64,000 nucleotides of DNA from Nemania diffusa (lineage: Eukaryota > Ascomycota > Sordariomycetes > Xylariales > Xylariaceae): the NCBI GenBank assembly GCA_038501195.1, contig JBBPUQ010000001.1, forward strand, positions 3,596,001 through 3,660,000, in the 5' to 3' direction. Both the position numbers and the translations under genes were made by a program. The notes under the pieces were generated by a model. The model was not told the DNA's origin. It saw only the letters and a program-made list of their open reading frames with translations, and made no database searches. Numbering within the stretch: position 1 is the first letter of the stretch; each line of letters begins with the position of its first letter. Below, piece after piece: positions 62,404-64,000 of the stretch.

Positions 62404-64000
62404 GATGACAGCATGTGTAGTACTAACTCAAGCTATCCTAGACGACCAACATGGGGAGCAGTAGGGGGTTCGAAAGAGACTACGGCTAGCAACAAAGGGT
62501 ATGCGCGGAAGGAGTCACGCTGCGATGATGCTACTTGATATGGCTGGACGGCTCGACGATCGAATGGCCAGTAGGGGAAGGGGGGAGAATTAGGAACAGG
62601 GCGCAAGGGACAATGCGCCCGTGCTAGTCGAATGGGTGGTGATCCGTCCAGTTTAATCAATTGATGCCGACAGGTGGGCAGGCAAGGCGAGCTTGCTAGT
62701 GGGCTGGAGCAGAGGCTAGGCGTGCGCGTGCGGACGTGGGCGGAGGGCGGCTGTTGCGATGAGGCTGGGTGTTGTTGTTATTCTTGTTCCTAGTCGGTGA
62801 TGTCAGTTGGGGAGCAACTCTCTACCTAAGCCACTAGGTGACTTGGGTCATGTCAAAAGCTGCGTCGCATGCACGCGTCTGCGGCACACATTACATTGGG
62901 ACTTACCAGTCACCGCAGTGTCACCGCAATCTCTTGTATCGTAGATGATGTGCCAAACCAAACCAAATTATCGATGTGGGGTGATATGACGGCGCTACAA
63001 GCATTACCGTGAAGAGGTGTTGAAAAAGTATGTGAGAGGCATTGTAAAAGAATCGCGGGCTAGACTTGCTCGGAGCTTTGAACGCGAAGAGACAATGAAA
63101 GTTCAGCCAAGGCTGGACTTCACTAGCATATAGGTATGTACCTACTATAGGTAGGTACCATAGGTACCTCTTACTAAGACTTACTTACCTACAGGCTACC
63201 TACTTAAGGTACAGAGTACAGCTGTTTTAATCCTTGGGTGCAGTGGATACCCTAGGTACCTACTGGGAGAGGGGCGATACCCACCAATCACCCTACACCA
63301 CAGGTATTGATATACATAACCTGGATGTACATAGGTATCCCAGACCCGATGAATACTGGCCAGACCCGTTACCTCTATATTAGAAAAGTAGAAATAAAGA
63401 CTTCTAACCTGCTTCGATCGTATCACTCAGGCTTTTCATAGGGATGGACCGCGCGGGACTGGAACTGGGACAGATATCTAGGCGCAGAAGATAATACCTA
63501 CGCGTAAAGATGCTTAGCCATAGCCGTCCCTCAAGTATTTAGGTGACCCGAGACTAGGATGGTGCTTCTTCAATCCACAGGGACCTCTTGTATAAAAGAT
63601 CGCCTGACGCGAGGATAGACGAAAGGTTGGGCACTTGAATTAAGCTCCAATCACCAACGCCAGAAGTTGAAATAAATGGGATCAAGTTGCAACACGGAAA
63701 AGGGTTTAATATCGAAGCTAAGATGGCATTGATAAAAAAAAGTTCACATGAACGATGAACTTGTCAGTCCCAGTCTTCCAATTTCCATGTCCGCCTCATG
63801 CTGGGGGGTTTGTTGTTATCTCTTGCATCAAATAAGAGGGTTAAATTTTACCAACCATAATAGATCAGAATAGAAACAGGCAAATCAAGATTAAGATATC
63901 CCTATTTTAACTACTAGGAATGAAACAACTAATAACATCTAGGGGTCAGTTCGAATCCAGAGAGTTTGATGGAGAGGAATATGCACTTCATTCCTAAGAC
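62404..64000. other. Right flank: PTA1 promoter and gene-free DNA
   Basis: A GTAC-rich palindromic repeat block lies at about 63129-63260. The last kilobase contains no supportable frame; a T-rich/A-rich pattern at 63650-63870 might be a 3' region of a gene beyond the edge, which cannot be shown here. Confidence 0.45.
63129..63260. repeat. TACCTAGGTACC-type palindromic repeat cluster
   Basis: Overlapping TAGGTACC / GGTACCTA motifs of the same kind as at 1690-2040, 6903-7112, 50088-50180 and 57235-57290. Confidence 0.75.

Overview
The window reads as nuclear DNA of a filamentous ascomycete (Pezizomycotina, probably Sordariomycetes). Most genes are split by 47-220 base introns with GTRNGT-type donors, CTAAC/CTGAC branch points and AG acceptors. 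The gene set is fungal: HET domain, verprolin, V-ATPase subunit C, Mak21, Pta1, a P450 and a secreted type-B carboxylesterase. Intergenic DNA is studded with palindromic TACCTAGGTA / (GTAG)n motifs. The species cannot be named from the sequence alone. All gene models were spliced by hand from frame, phase and splice signals, so exon borders are inferences.

Layout. 1-8.1 kb: no supportable gene. 8.16-9.79 kb (+): F-box protein. 11.4-14.3 kb (-): large AT-hook protein. 16.5-17.9 kb (+): V-ATPase subunit C. 18.1-19.4 kb (-): APS kinase. 20.4-21.4 kb (-): mitochondrial/membrane hotdog thioesterase. 22.3-23.0 kb (+): small unknown protein whose first coding exon is only the ATG. 23.2-26.5 kb (-): Mak21/Noc1 ribosome-biogenesis protein. 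27.0-29.2 kb (+): mitochondrial prolyl-tRNA synthetase, divergent from Mak21. 29.4-31.5 kb (-): carboxylesterase. 32.4-33.3 kb (-): membrane-anchored glutaredoxin. 34.0-34.7 kb: hAT-like non-autonomous element. 35.4 kb (-): tRNA-Ala(AGC). 36.0-37.1 kb (-): second F-box-like protein. 38.5-40.4 kb (+): cytochrome P450. 41.9 kb (+): possible 89-residue protein. 43.2-44.9 kb (+): verprolin. 45.9-48.8 kb (-): five-exon orphan of 854 residues. 50.4-51.0 kb: second hAT-like element. 51.5-53.7 kb (-): decayed membrane/HET-domain gene. 55.2-56.7 kb (-): coiled-coil SHE3-like protein. 59.8-62.4 kb (-): Pta1/symplekin.

Housekeeping genes (sulfate activation, vacuolar acidification, ribosome assembly, mRNA 3'-end processing, mitochondrial translation, actin regulation) alternate with accessory material (P450, HET pseudogene, two transposon remnants, orphan genes). 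No biosynthetic cluster is evident: the P450 has no enzyme neighbours of an obvious pathway.

The most notable items are two short elements with inverted ends and perfect 8-base target duplications that carry similarly organised 12-base tandem arrays although their ends differ; a degenerating membrane-plus-HET gene; an EF-hand-like loop inside the stem of the glutaredoxin; and extreme microexons at several start codons.
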